Positions 26,323 through 35,712 of a DNA stretch of 54,322 nucleotides are shown here, piece by piece. Under the pieces are notes generated by a model that made no database searches, was not told the origin of the DNA, and saw only the letters and a list, made by a program, of their open reading frames with translations. A program made the position numbers and the translations under genes. Origin of the DNA: Sphingobacteriia bacterium (GTDB lineage: Bacteria; Bacteroidota; Bacteroidia; Bacteroidales; 4484-276); the NCBI GenBank assembly GCA_009930115.1, contig RZYY01000003.1, positions 1-54,322 on the forward strand, in the 5' to 3' direction. How positions within the stretch are numbered: position 1 is the stretch's first letter; every line of letters starts with the position of its first letter.

Positions 26323-27516
26323 TTACGATTGCAGGTTAGCGCTCTGCTTTTTCGCATTTCCGAGGATGGTGGCATGCTGAGGTGTTGCTCCTTCTTTAAA
26401 AAGCTTGCGGTAAGTAATATGTTTTTTGCCAAATTTTCCACCGACAGCGTCATGGAGAGCTTTCATTCTTGGGTTGAAATCGCCGACCCATGAAAGTTCA
26501 ACTTCAGTGTAATGGGGACGTTTGTCAAAAACGTCTTTCAATTGTCTGAAAATGGCTGATTCGACGCCATAACGCTGATATTGAGGAATGACTCCCATCA
26601 CTGTGATACGGGTACGGTGTATTTCTTTTTTCCAGCGATAGTACAGAAATCTTAATTTGTTAATCAGATTCAGGTTTCCGTTAAAATGGCGGAAAATCTG
26701 GTTGACATCCGGAAACATTACCAGAAATGAAATTGGTTTTCCATCATGATAGGCAAACCATATCAATTCTTCATCAAGAATTGGCTTTGCCTTCATTAGG
26801 GCTGTTTTGATGTCTTTCTCATTAAGCGGAGTAAAATGTTCGTGATTGGCCCATGCCTGGTCATAAACTGAAATCAGGTCTCTGATGTATTTATTGGCAT
26901 TGGACAACCGGAAATGTTCATAGGTGAAACCTGGTTTTTTCGCAATCCAGTCAGCAATTTTCCAGAACCGGTCGGGAAAAGGAATAGTAACATCAAGGTG
27001 ATTGGTTACCTGTTCGAAATATGGGAAAAAGCCATACTCTTCAAAAAATTTGCGATAGTAAGGATGGTGATAATTCATTCCATAGCTTTGCTGGGTGAAT
27101 CCTTCGACCAATAATCCCCAATACTGATCATTTTCTCCAAAGTTGACCGGGCCGTCCATAGCTTCCATGCCCTGTTTTTGCAGCCATTCCTTGCAGTGAT
27201 CGAACATCAAAAAAGCAGCTTCACGGTTGTCAATACATTCAAAAAATCCTAATCCTCCGGTTGGTTGTTCATAAGTGTGTGCTTTTTTTGTGTTGTAAAA
27301 AGCGGCAACGCGACCGATCAGATTTCCCTTTTCATCCTCGAGTATCCAGCGGATGGCATTTCCATGATTGAAATAGGCATTAAGTGCAGGATTAAAAATG
27401 GCTTCTATATCGGAATCAAGGGGGCAAATCCAGTTTTTATCTTCTTTGTAAATAATGCGGGCAACGTTCAGGAATTTTTTTACATCTTTACGGTTGGTAA
27501 CTTCTTTAAGCTTCAT
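26323..27516 (-). CDS. GNAT-fold N-acyltransferase-like protein
   Basis: This 397-residue protein starts MKLKEVTNRKDVKKFLNVARIIY, the opening of a Bacteroidota family of GNAT (GCN5-type) acyltransferase-like proteins. A first half with WILEDEKGNLIGRVAAFYN and a second half with VMGVIPQYQRYGVESAIF each look like an acetyltransferase beta-strand core. It may act on a small molecule or on amines; no substrate can be told. An ATG at 27540 would add eight residues, but the MKLKEV start fits the family. There is no signal peptide, so it is likely cytosolic. Confidence 0.75.
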   Translation of the reverse strand: MKLKEVTNRKDVKKFLNVARIIYKEDKNWICPLDSDIEAIFNPALNAYFNHGNAIRWILEDEKGNLIGRVAAFYNTKKAHTYEQPTGGLGFFECIDNREAAFLMFDHCKEWLQKQGMEAMDGPVNFGENDQYWGLLVEGFTQQSYGMNYHHPYYRKFFEEYGFFPYFEQVTNHLDVTIPFPDRFWKIADWIAKKPGFTYEHFRLSNANKYIRDLISVYDQAWANHEHFTPLNEKDIKTALMKAKPILDEELIWFAYHDGKPISFLVMFPDVNQIFRHFNGNLNLINKLRFLYYRWKKEIHRTRITVMGVIPQYQRYGVESAIFRQLKDVFDKRPHYTEVELSWVGDFNPRMKALHDAVGGKFGKKHITYRKLFKEGATPQHATILGNAKKQSANLQS

Positions 27517-27641
27517 TTTTTGATAATAATATTGCAACATTAACAGTTGAATCCATTAGAAACGTTTTATTTGTCGTTTTATTCAAAAAAACAATTTTGG
27601 ATCGAAACTATTTATTTTCTTCTATCAACGAATTATAAATT

Positions 27642-29063
27642 TTGAAAAAGCTATACTGGTTCATACTTAAATCATACATCGGCCCGCTGCTGTTCACTTT
27701 TTTCATTGCGCTGTTCATTCTGGTGATGCAGTTTTTATGGAAATATGTTGATGAATTGGTAGGTAAGGGGCTTGAGCTCAGTGTATTGTTCGAACTGCTT
27801 TTTTATGCTTCAAGCACTTTTGTGCCTTTGGCATTGCCGTTGGCTATTCTGCTTTCCTCACTGATGACTTTTGGAAATTTCGGTGAGCATTACGAGCTGG
27901 TGGCCATGAAGTCAACCGGGATTCCTTTAAGAAGGATAATGATGCCACTGGTGATTTTATCAGTTTTCATAAGTGTATTTGCTTTTTTCTTCTCCAATAA
28001 TGTGCTTCCCATTGCAAATCTTAAATTTTACTCTTTGTTGTACGACGTCCGGCAGAAAAAACTTACCTTCAACATTCAGGAAGGTGTCTTTTATAATGGC
28101 ATTGACGGGTTTACTATTTATGCCCGTGAAAAGGTTCCCGAAACCAATATTATTAAGGATGTGATGATTTATAATCACTCCGACAGATTGGGAAATATAA
28201 AACTGACAACAGCTAAAAGCGGAGAAATGACACTTACTGCTGATCAGACCATGTTGATTTTTAAACTCTACGACGGATACAATTATGAGGATATTGTGAA
28301 TCGTGACAATTATCGTGTAAACAGGCCATTTCAGCGAAGCTGGTTCGCTGAGCAGACAAAAATGTTCAGTGGACTTGATTTTGGGATGAACAGAACTGAT
28401 GAGAACCTCTTTCGCAACAATTATCAGATGATGAATCTCGAGCAGCTTTCGCGCGTAAGTGACTCATTGAAAAGTGAACTTCAATTGCGCAACGAGCGCC
28501 TGATTGCATCCATCGAGAATCAATTTGTTTTTATCAATCAGCTTGATTTTGATGCAATGAGCGATACTTCTGCAGTACATCACACGCTGAGGGAACTGGA
28601 TACAGGTTTTATGATAAATGCCATTACTAATGCTTTGCAATCGTCGCGTTCTATCAAAAACAACCTTGAATTCAACAACAAGGATTTTGACGGTCGTACC
28701 AAAAGAATTGTAAGACACGATCTTGAATGGCATCGCAAGTTCACTTTATCCATAGCCTGCCTGATTCTGTTTTTTATCGGTGCGCCGCTTGGAGCGATCA
28801 TTCGAAAAGGAGGGTTGGGCATGCCGGTTGTTTTTTCCATCATTTTCTTTGTAATATTTCATGTTATTTCCATTTCGGGTGAGAAATATGCACGTGCCGG
28901 TGCCATGTCGCCGATGCTTGCTATGTGGCTCGCCTCACTGGTGCTATTGCCGGTCGGGATTTTTTTGACTTATAAAGCTACTACCGATTCTCCGTTACTT
29001 GACGCTGAAAACTGGAACAGGATTTTGAAACGCTTTTTTCCGCAAAAGGAAAATTCAATCTGA
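27642..29063 (+). CDS. LptF/LptG family permease (YjgP/YjgQ)
   Basis: LptF and LptG are the inner-membrane parts of the Lpt machine that takes lipopolysaccharide to the outer membrane. The 473-residue product has N-terminal membrane segments (WFILKSYIGPLLFTFFIALF), a periplasmic beta-jellyroll-like middle, and C-terminal membrane segments with FFIGAPLGAIIRKGGLGMP, typical of the family. The start is a TTG at 27642; an in-frame TAA at 27636-27638 allows only that codon or ATT at 27639. Whether this is LptF or LptG cannot be told. It is followed after 16 bases by a GT4 glycosyltransferase. Confidence 0.88.
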   Translation: MKKLYWFILKSYIGPLLFTFFIALFILVMQFLWKYVDELVGKGLELSVLFELLFYASSTFVPLALPLAILLSSLMTFGNFGEHYELVAMKSTGIPLRRIMMPLVILSVFISVFAFFFSNNVLPIANLKFYSLLYDVRQKKLTFNIQEGVFYNGIDGFTIYAREKVPETNIIKDVMIYNHSDRLGNIKLTTAKSGEMTLTADQTMLIFKLYDGYNYEDIVNRDNYRVNRPFQRSWFAEQTKMFSGLDFGMNRTDENLFRNNYQMMNLEQLSRVSDSLKSELQLRNERLIASIENQFVFINQLDFDAMSDTSAVHHTLRELDTGFMINAITNALQSSRSIKNNLEFNNKDFDGRTKRIVRHDLEWHRKFTLSIACLILFFIGAPLGAIIRKGGLGMPVVFSIIFFVIFHVISISGEKYARAGAMSPMLAMWLASLVLLPVGIFLTYKATTDSPLLDAENWNRILKRFFPQKENSI

Positions 29064-29079
29064 CAAAAACCTACAGAAA

Positions 29080-30288
29080 ATGAAGATACTTATCCTCTGC
29101 AACAAATCACCTTACCCGCCCAAGGAGGGTGGCCCCATTGCCATGAATGCCATTATTGAAGGGCTTGCCGGTGCTGGCCATCAGGTGAAGGTACTGGCTG
29201 TCAATTCTGAAAAGTTTGCCGTGGATATTAATTCAATCCCTGATGATTACCGAAAAATGACAAACATCGAGACGGTGTTTATCGACCTTTCAATAAAACC
29301 TCTGGATGCTCTGATGAATCTTTTCTCAGGAAAATCCTATCATGTGGAAAGGTTTATCAGTACCAATTTTAAAAAAAAACTGATAGAAATACTTACCCGC
29401 GAAAACTTTGATATTGTGCAGCTCGAAACCCTGTACATGAGTCCTTATGTCGAAACCATCCGGAAATATTCTGCTGCGCGAATCCTGCTTCGGTCGCACA
29501 ACATCGAACATTTGATATGGGAACGTGTAGCAGCTATAACCACGAATCCTCTTAAAAAACTTTATCTCAAACATTTAGCAAAAACACTAAAAAAATATGA
29601 ACTAGGTGTTTTGGATAAATTTGATGGCATTGTTACCATTACCAATAAAGACGGAGAATATTTCCGGCAAATAGGGTGCAAAACGCCTGTGCTTGCAGTT
29701 CCATTCGGAATCAATCTGGAAAAATTCAAGGAAAATCCCGGGATCGAAACTGAATTTCCATCCCTTTTTTCGATAGGAGCCATGAATTGGATACCAAATG
29801 AGGAAGGGGTAAAATGGTTTTTGGATAAAGTTTGGCCAAAACTGAATCAGACATTTCCGGAACTTAACTATTACATAGCTGGAAGAGCTATGCCAGACTG
29901 GCTTCGACAGGCGGATATGCCGAATGTTGTAGTAGTTGGTGAGGTAGAGGATGCATTTGACTTTATGTATTCAAAAGCCGTTGAAATCGTTCCGCTGTTT
30001 TCGGGCAGTGGCATAAGAATAAAAATTATTGAGGGAATGGCTGCCGGACGGGCTGTTGTTTCCACAACCATCGGTGCTGAAGGGATTCATGTTTCTCATG
30101 GTGAAAACATCCTTCTTGCTGATAACCCTAACGACTTTTTCGATGCGGTGTGCAAATGTGTACAGAATAGAGAGCTGACCAGAAAGCTTGGAGAAAATGC
30201 ACGGGAATTGGTTTTTGCCGAACATTCCAACAAAGAGTTGATGCTGCGTCTGGTGGATTTTTATAAGATGCTCAATAAATCACATTAA
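29080..30288 (+). CDS. GT4 family glycosyltransferase
   Basis: This 402-residue protein has the GT-B fold signs of GT4: MKILILCNKSPYPPKEGGPIA at the N-terminus, a middle with VAITTNPLKKLYLK, then FSIGAMNWIPNEEGVKWF and the C-terminal nucleotide-sugar motif SGSGIRIKIIEGMAAGRAVV. It probably adds a sugar to a glycan or lipid; donor and acceptor are not known. It lies just after the LptF/G gene and is followed by a second glycosyltransferase, so the three may be cotranscribed. No membrane segment is seen. Confidence 0.88.
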   Translation: MKILILCNKSPYPPKEGGPIAMNAIIEGLAGAGHQVKVLAVNSEKFAVDINSIPDDYRKMTNIETVFIDLSIKPLDALMNLFSGKSYHVERFISTNFKKKLIEILTRENFDIVQLETLYMSPYVETIRKYSAARILLRSHNIEHLIWERVAAITTNPLKKLYLKHLAKTLKKYELGVLDKFDGIVTITNKDGEYFRQIGCKTPVLAVPFGINLEKFKENPGIETEFPSLFSIGAMNWIPNEEGVKWFLDKVWPKLNQTFPELNYYIAGRAMPDWLRQADMPNVVVVGEVEDAFDFMYSKAVEIVPLFSGSGIRIKIIEGMAAGRAVVSTTIGAEGIHVSHGENILLADNPNDFFDAVCKCVQNRELTRKLGENARELVFAEHSNKELMLRLVDFYKMLNKSH

Positions 30289-30311
30289 GCTGTAAATACT
30301 ATTTTTGTCCA

Positions 30312-31478
30312 ATGAAACTCTTAGTCATACTGCCACGTGTTCCTTATCCGCTCGAAAAAGGTGACAAGTTACGTGCGTACAACCACATAAAATACTTGTC
30401 CAAAACGAATGATATCATTCTGTGTGCACTCAACGATACTGACATTCATCCTGAAGCGCTCTCCATACTTTCCCCACTTTGCAGAAGAATATATGTTTTT
30501 AATCTCAGCAAATGGAGCATAGCAGTAAATTTGTTAAAAGCTTTATTTAAAGGTATCCCTTTTCAGGCCGGATACTTTTATAATACTGGCGTTGCGCGAA
30601 AAATCAAACAGGTAATTGAGGATGAAAAACCAAATCATATTTTTTGCCAGCTTTTACGGGTTGCAGAGTATGTAAAAGATGTCCGCATACCAAAAACCAT
30701 TGATTATCAGGATGTTTTTTCAAAAGGTGTCGAACGTCGAACAGATAAGTCTCCGTTTTACCTGAAACCACTTTTAAAAATGGAATACCGGCGGCTGCTT
30801 AAATACGAACACGACCTTTTCGAGATTTTCGACAATAAAACCATCATTTCGCAACCCGATCGTGACCTGATTCCCCATCCGGACCGTGCTCAAATTCATA
30901 TCATTCCCAATGGTGTTGATACCGACTTCTTCAAACCTATGGGAAGAGAAAAAAAATTTGAAATTGTTTTTACCGGTAATATGGGATATCCTCCCAATGT
31001 TAATGCAGCCGAGTTTCTTGCGCTTGAAATTTTGCCCCTGGTAAAAAGAAAACATCCTGAAGCCAGATTATTGCTCGCCGGAGCTACACCTGACAAGCGC
31101 GTGCAGCATTTAAAATCAGAATTTGTCCATGTTACAGGCTGGGTGGAAGACATCAGGGAAAGTTATGCCCAGGCGAGAATTTTTATTGCACCTATGCAAA
31201 TTGGAACCGGACTGCAAAATAAATTGCTTGAAGCAATGGCCATGAAGATTCCTTCCATTACCTCGCCTCTTGCATTCAGCGCACTCGGTGCAGTGGAAGG
31301 AAGAGATATCCTGGTTGGAAATACACCTGCAGAATATGCTGACCTGATCTGCGATTTGCTCGATAATGAGGAACTGGCACGAAAGATTGCCGAATCAGGT
31401 TACAATTTCGTGCACGAGCATTACAACTGGAAAAGTGCCACTGCAATACTCGACAACATTATGAAACAAACGTCATGA
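30312..31478 (+). CDS. Glycosyltransferase (GT4-like, TIGR03087-like)
   Basis: This 388-residue protein begins MKLLVILPRVPYPLEKGDKL, close to a family of sugar transferases found with exosortase-type glycan loci (resemblance only). It has GT-B features: FTGNMGYPPNVNAAEF, LLLAGATPDKRVQHL, VEDIRESYAQARIF and the donor-binding motif GTGLQNKLLEAMAMKIPSIT. It lies 23 bases after the other GT4 gene. TATTTTTG at 30300-30307 just before its ATG resembles a -7 box, so a separate start is possible. Confidence 0.85.
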   Translation: MKLLVILPRVPYPLEKGDKLRAYNHIKYLSKTNDIILCALNDTDIHPEALSILSPLCRRIYVFNLSKWSIAVNLLKALFKGIPFQAGYFYNTGVARKIKQVIEDEKPNHIFCQLLRVAEYVKDVRIPKTIDYQDVFSKGVERRTDKSPFYLKPLLKMEYRRLLKYEHDLFEIFDNKTIISQPDRDLIPHPDRAQIHIIPNGVDTDFFKPMGREKKFEIVFTGNMGYPPNVNAAEFLALEILPLVKRKHPEARLLLAGATPDKRVQHLKSEFVHVTGWVEDIRESYAQARIFIAPMQIGTGLQNKLLEAMAMKIPSITSPLAFSALGAVEGRDILVGNTPAEYADLICDLLDNEELARKIAESGYNFVHEHYNWKSATAILDNIMKQTS

Positions 31479-31503
31479 TGTAATCATAAAAAACAATATT
31501 ATT

Positions 31504-32040
31504 ATGGAAAAGAAAATTGCAAATCTCTCTGCATTATTAATCATTAATGGGATCATTGCCCTGCTTTTTGGTGTATTTGCCTTATTTGTGCCGCAGGAAA
31601 CAGCAAAATCTGTTGCTGTTTATTTTGGCTTTTTACTCCTTCTTGGTGGCTTGATCGGAATGTATGTTTCGATAAAGAACATGCAACATGGGAAACACTG
31701 GCTTTTCAATGTTTTTGGTTCGCTGCTGGGCATTCTTGTCGGGATTTTTATTGTTATTTACACCCGACGCAGTATCGAAATTTTTGCTATTATAATGGGA
31801 ATCTGGGCAACTATTTTAGGTGTCATTCAGTTGATCTTATTCTTCAATCTGCAAAAAAATGCTGAAAACAAGCGATTGATCCTTTTTTCAGGCATCCTTT
31901 CAATTGTTTTTGGAGGGATACTGTTTTTCAATCCTTTTGAATCGATCGTGGCCATACTTGTAATTGTTGGAATTCTGGCCCTGATTTTTGGCCTGTTGCT
32001 CATTTATCTGGGGCTGGCTGTCAGAAGGGATAAACAGTAG
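31504..32040 (+). CDS. HdeD-like / DUF308 membrane protein
   Basis: This 178-residue protein has about six hydrophobic helices in three pairs, typical of HdeD/DUF308 inner-membrane proteins. The glycine-rich turns (FGFLLLLGGLIGMY, GIWATILGVIQLILFF, SGILSIVFGGILFF) are the family's repeating pattern. In enteric bacteria HdeD is linked to acid resistance, but the function here is unknown. It follows the GT gene by 25 bases, which suggests weak linkage. Confidence 0.82.
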   Translation: MEKKIANLSALLIINGIIALLFGVFALFVPQETAKSVAVYFGFLLLLGGLIGMYVSIKNMQHGKHWLFNVFGSLLGILVGIFIVIYTRRSIEIFAIIMGIWATILGVIQLILFFNLQKNAENKRLILFSGILSIVFGGILFFNPFESIVAILVIVGILALIFGLLLIYLGLAVRRDKQ

Positions 32041-32219
32041 TTTTTCTTTTAAAATAATTGCCAAAAGCACCTTAAACTTTAGCATTTTCACAGGATAGCT
32101 TCTCCCATAACTGAATTGTAAGGTGAGATAGCCTAACTGATTTTTCGGATAATTGATTTGCACAGGTGAATGCAAACAATACTGAAGGTTTTTAACGAAT
32201 ACATTATGCCTGAAATTAC

Positions 32220-32227
32220 TATTTTTG
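32220..32227 (+). promoter_or_regulatory. TAnnTTTG -7 box upstream of ettA
   Basis: TATTTTTG lies 46 bases before the ettA ATG. No TTTG at the -33 distance was seen. Confidence 0.35.
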
Positions 32228-32273
32228 AACACTTTCTGCAATAAATAATTCTTATTAAAATTTATAAAGAACA

Positions 32274-33947
32274 ATGCCCGACGATAAAAAAATCATTTTT
32301 TCGATGGTTGGTGTGGGGAAAATTATTCCACCCAACAAACAAATCTTAAAAGATATATACCTGTCATTTTTCTATGGGGCAAAGATTGGGATTATTGGTC
32401 TTAATGGATCGGGAAAATCAACTTTGCTAAAAATCATTGCCGGTGTTGATCCGTCTTTTCAGGGTAATGTTGCATTTGCACCGGGATATTCTGTCGGACT
32501 GCTTGAGCAGGAACCAGTTCTTGATGACACTAAAACAGTGAAAGAAATTGTGGAAGAAGGAGTGCAGGAGGTCATTGATGTATTAAAAGAATATGAAGCG
32601 GTCAATCTGAAATTTTCGGAACCCATGAACGACGATGAAATGAATGCATTGATCGAAAAGCAGGGGAAACTTACCGAACTTATTGACCATCATAATGCCT
32701 GGGAAATTGATTCGAAACTGGAACGGGCAATGGATGCCCTGAGGTGTCCTGAAGGGGATGCTTTGGTGAAAAATCTCTCCGGTGGTGAACGTCGTCGGGT
32801 GGCTTTATGCCGGTTATTACTCAAAGAACCTGATATTCTTTTGCTCGACGAGCCTACTAACCATCTTGATGCCGAGTCAGTAGAATGGCTGGAACAACAC
32901 CTTAAACTTTACAAAGGTACTGTGATTGCTGTAACCCATGACCGCTATTTTTTGGATAATGTAGCCGGATGGATTTTAGAACTGGATCGTGGGGAAGGAA
33001 TTCCCTGGAAAGGAAATTATTCTTCCTGGCTGGAGCAAAAATCAAACAGACTGAAATTAGAAGAAAAAACCGAGAGTAAACGACGCAAAACACTTGAACG
33101 GGAGCTGGAATGGGTGCGCATGGCACCAAAAGCCCGGCATGCCAAATCCAAGGCCCGGCTATCGGCCTACGAAAAACTTCTCGATCAGGATGTAAAACAA
33201 AAAGAAGAACGTCTTGAAATTTTTATTCCGAATGGTCCAAGACTGGGTGCCAGTGTAATTGAAGCTGTTGATGTTACTAAATCGTTCGGAAACAAAGTGT
33301 TATTCGAAAATCTTACTTTTAGTCTGCCACCTGCTGGTATTGTCGGAGTGATTGGGCCAAACGGTGCCGGAAAAACAACACTTTTCAGGATGATTATCGG
33401 CCAGGAAAAACCTGACCATGGAGTGTTCAGGTTGGGAGAAACTGTAAAGATCGGATATGTTGACCAAACTCACGCTGAAATTGATCCCGAAAAAACTGTC
33501 TGGCAGGTTGTTTCCGGAGGGAATGACAATATTCAGCTTGGTAACCGGTTGATGAACTCAAGGGCTTATGTAGCAAGATTTAACTTTAATGGCGCTGACC
33601 AGGAAAAGAAAACTGCTGTACTCTCAGGTGGTGAACGTAACAGGTTGCATCTTGCACTGACACTCAGGCAGGAAGCCAACGTGCTGCTTCTTGATGAGCC
33701 AACAAACGACATAGATGTGAATACTCTACGGGCACTTGAAGAAGGCCTTGAAAATTTTGCCGGTTGTGCAGTCATTATTTCCCACGACAGATGGTTTCTC
33801 GACCGTGTTGCAACTCACATCCTTGCCTTTGAAGGTGATTCGCAGGTTTATTATTTTGAAGGAAGTTACACCGAGTACGAGGAAAACAGAAAAAAGCGTC
33901 TTGGCGACGACAGTCCTCACCGGATCAAATATAAAAAGCTGAAATGA
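32274..33947 (+). CDS. ettA: Energy-dependent translational throttle protein EttA (ABC-F)
   Basis: EttA is a cytosolic ABC-F ATPase that binds the ribosomal E site and controls the first step of elongation according to energy state. At 557 residues it is near the E. coli length. Two ATPase domains are complete: Walker A GLNGSGKST and GPNGAGKTT, signatures LSGGERRRVAL and LSGGERNRLHL, and Walker B LLLDEPTNHLD and LLLDEPTNDID. The second Walker B ends with Asp after the Glu, as in the family. The arm-like linker (about 240-320) joins the domains. The start ATG at 32274 gives the normal MPDDKKIIFS opening. Confidence 0.95.
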   Translation: MPDDKKIIFSMVGVGKIIPPNKQILKDIYLSFFYGAKIGIIGLNGSGKSTLLKIIAGVDPSFQGNVAFAPGYSVGLLEQEPVLDDTKTVKEIVEEGVQEVIDVLKEYEAVNLKFSEPMNDDEMNALIEKQGKLTELIDHHNAWEIDSKLERAMDALRCPEGDALVKNLSGGERRRVALCRLLLKEPDILLLDEPTNHLDAESVEWLEQHLKLYKGTVIAVTHDRYFLDNVAGWILELDRGEGIPWKGNYSSWLEQKSNRLKLEEKTESKRRKTLERELEWVRMAPKARHAKSKARLSAYEKLLDQDVKQKEERLEIFIPNGPRLGASVIEAVDVTKSFGNKVLFENLTFSLPPAGIVGVIGPNGAGKTTLFRMIIGQEKPDHGVFRLGETVKIGYVDQTHAEIDPEKTVWQVVSGGNDNIQLGNRLMNSRAYVARFNFNGADQEKKTAVLSGGERNRLHLALTLRQEANVLLLDEPTNDIDVNTLRALEEGLENFAGCAVIISHDRWFLDRVATHILAFEGDSQVYYFEGSYTEYEENRKKRLGDDSPHRIKYKKLK

Positions 33948-34177
33948 ATTTGATATAAAAAAACAACCTCTTTGACCTTGCTGAACAAAAAAAGCTATGC
34001 CTGGCAAATATTCGGCTCTTGAACGGGCATAAATAAGATGTATTAAACTGATAAGCGAAACTTAAAAAAGATAACCTTTAAAAGCTGACTGATTTCTGAA
34101 ATAGTATTGTCAAAATTTGATCGGATATTTTCTGGAAATTTAGATAGCAGCATTAGTCATTCTATTGCACAAAAAAG

Positions 34178-34185
34178 TATCTTTG
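34178..34185 (+). promoter_or_regulatory. TAnnTTTG -7 box upstream of the EnvC-like gene
   Basis: TATCTTTG lies 21 bases before the TTG start at 34207. There is no clear -33 TTTG. Confidence 0.35.
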
Positions 34186-34206
34186 TAACAATAACACAAC
34201 CAGGCA

Positions 34207-35472
34207 TTGATTTTAAACCTTTCCAATATTAAGGTCAGAGAAACAATTCTTTCAGCATTCACTTTGATTTTTGTGATTTTGCTGATGACCAGACTGCCTG
34301 CAAATGCCCAGCAGGAAATAGCTGATTATCAAAACAAAAAGTTACAGTTGGAAAAGGAAATTGAATATACCAATGCTTTGATTGAACACAACAGTGAAAC
34401 AACACAAATAACCCTTACGGATTTATCACTGCTGCAGCATTCTATTGATGCGCGGATGAGTTTGATTCAGCTGTATCAGGATGAGCAGCAGGTTTTGTAT
34501 GATACCATTTTCACTCAGTTGATATGTATTCATAACTTATCTGAAAAAATCAACCAGTTGAGGGATGAATATTCAAGAATGATCAAGGCTGCATATCGCC
34601 AGCGCAATCCTTTTTTTCAACTCTTTAATATTGCTTCAGCCGGTAGTTTTCATCAGGCCTTTAGCAGGCTTAATATGCTCCGTGCCTATACATCCAGACG
34701 TAAAGCTCAAATTAACAGTATAGTCAGTACCGAAAAAAAATATAACGCTGCTGTTGTTTCGCTGGAGAAAAAAATTGCCACTAACGAATTGCTGATTGCA
34801 GATTTACAGTTACAAACCAGTCGACTGAATGAAGATAAAATATCAAAACAAAAATCAATGTCCGAACTCGAAAAAATGAGAAAGCAGCTTCTTGCACAAA
34901 ACAGACATTTGCAGCATCACCATCATCAATTAAAACTGAAAATTGACCAGTTACTTTTGGAAGAAATGGAACTGGATACTGATGGAAGTTTACATCTTAA
35001 AGCTGATGTTTCAGAAGAACAGCTTTCAGCACTTTTTGAGGTAAGTATGGGGAAATTACCATGGCCGTCTCAGGAGGGTGTATTAGCCTCAGAATTCGGT
35101 GAATATCAACATCCAGACCTGAAATGGGTTAAAATTAAAAACAACGGAATCAATGTGATGACCCGGAAAGGAGCAAAGGCAAGAGCAGTTTTTGATGGAG
35201 TGGTAACCAGGGTTGTAGAAGTCCCCAATTTTTATCAGGTCGTCATCTTGAGGCACGGCGAATACCTTACAGTATATTCCAATCTGATTGATGTTGAAGT
35301 GCAATCTGGACAAAATGTGAAAGCAAAAAGCGATTTAGGCACGATTGTAACCAATAGCGAAACCAACAGGACTGAACTGCATTTTGAAATCTGGAGAGGG
35401 AAAAATTTGCTTGATCCAATGCCCTGGTTACTAAAACAACAAGATGCCGTGCAATTTTACCAGTACAAATAA
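34207..35472 (+). CDS. EnvC-like murein hydrolase activator (degenerate LytM/M23 domain)
   Basis: It probably activates cell-wall amidases during division. It has a signal peptide (about residues 1-35, ending NAQQ), a long coiled-coil region (about 36-270) and a C-terminal LytM domain. The domain keeps the fold but has lost the zinc site: Asn312 and Asn316 for the usual His and Asp, Asn359 in YSNL for a catalytic His, and Glu390 before LHF for another His, leaving only His392. This matches EnvC, which activates amidases instead of cutting peptidoglycan. The start is TTG at 34207; a TAA at 34192-34194 blocks anything earlier. It acts in the periplasm. Confidence 0.9.
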   Translation: MILNLSNIKVRETILSAFTLIFVILLMTRLPANAQQEIADYQNKKLQLEKEIEYTNALIEHNSETTQITLTDLSLLQHSIDARMSLIQLYQDEQQVLYDTIFTQLICIHNLSEKINQLRDEYSRMIKAAYRQRNPFFQLFNIASAGSFHQAFSRLNMLRAYTSRRKAQINSIVSTEKKYNAAVVSLEKKIATNELLIADLQLQTSRLNEDKISKQKSMSELEKMRKQLLAQNRHLQHHHHQLKLKIDQLLLEEMELDTDGSLHLKADVSEEQLSALFEVSMGKLPWPSQEGVLASEFGEYQHPDLKWVKIKNNGINVMTRKGAKARAVFDGVVTRVVEVPNFYQVVILRHGEYLTVYSNLIDVEVQSGQNVKAKSDLGTIVTNSETNRTELHFEIWRGKNLLDPMPWLLKQQDAVQFYQYK

Positions 35473-35643
35473 AGTTTCTTAGTGGCTTGGAATTGCGAAA
35501 GCGGATTCTGAAAACAATCTATATGAACTTTTTAGAATGTAATGATTTGAGGTTGTTCATTTTAACATAGATTTTTTAAGAATAAAAAACCTGTTTTACA
35601 GTAAATTGTTAGTCTATAGGTAAATATTTATTTAAGAAAATAC

Positions 35644-35674
35644 TTGACTTCTGCTTTTCCAACGATTATATTTG
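35644..35674 (+). promoter_or_regulatory. Bacteroidota-type promoter of queA
   Basis: TTG (35644-35646), part of CTTGAC, is followed after 20 bases by TATATTTG (35667-35674). Transcription should begin near 35680, about 30 bases before the queA start. Confidence 0.6.
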
Positions 35675-35712
35675 CATACTTTTTTAAGAAATTTTTTTAA
35701 ACTAATCATACT

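Noticed and set aside
35473-35712. preQ1 riboswitch before queA
   Set aside because: No short pseudoknot pattern was recognised, and the leader after the promoter is only about 30 bases.
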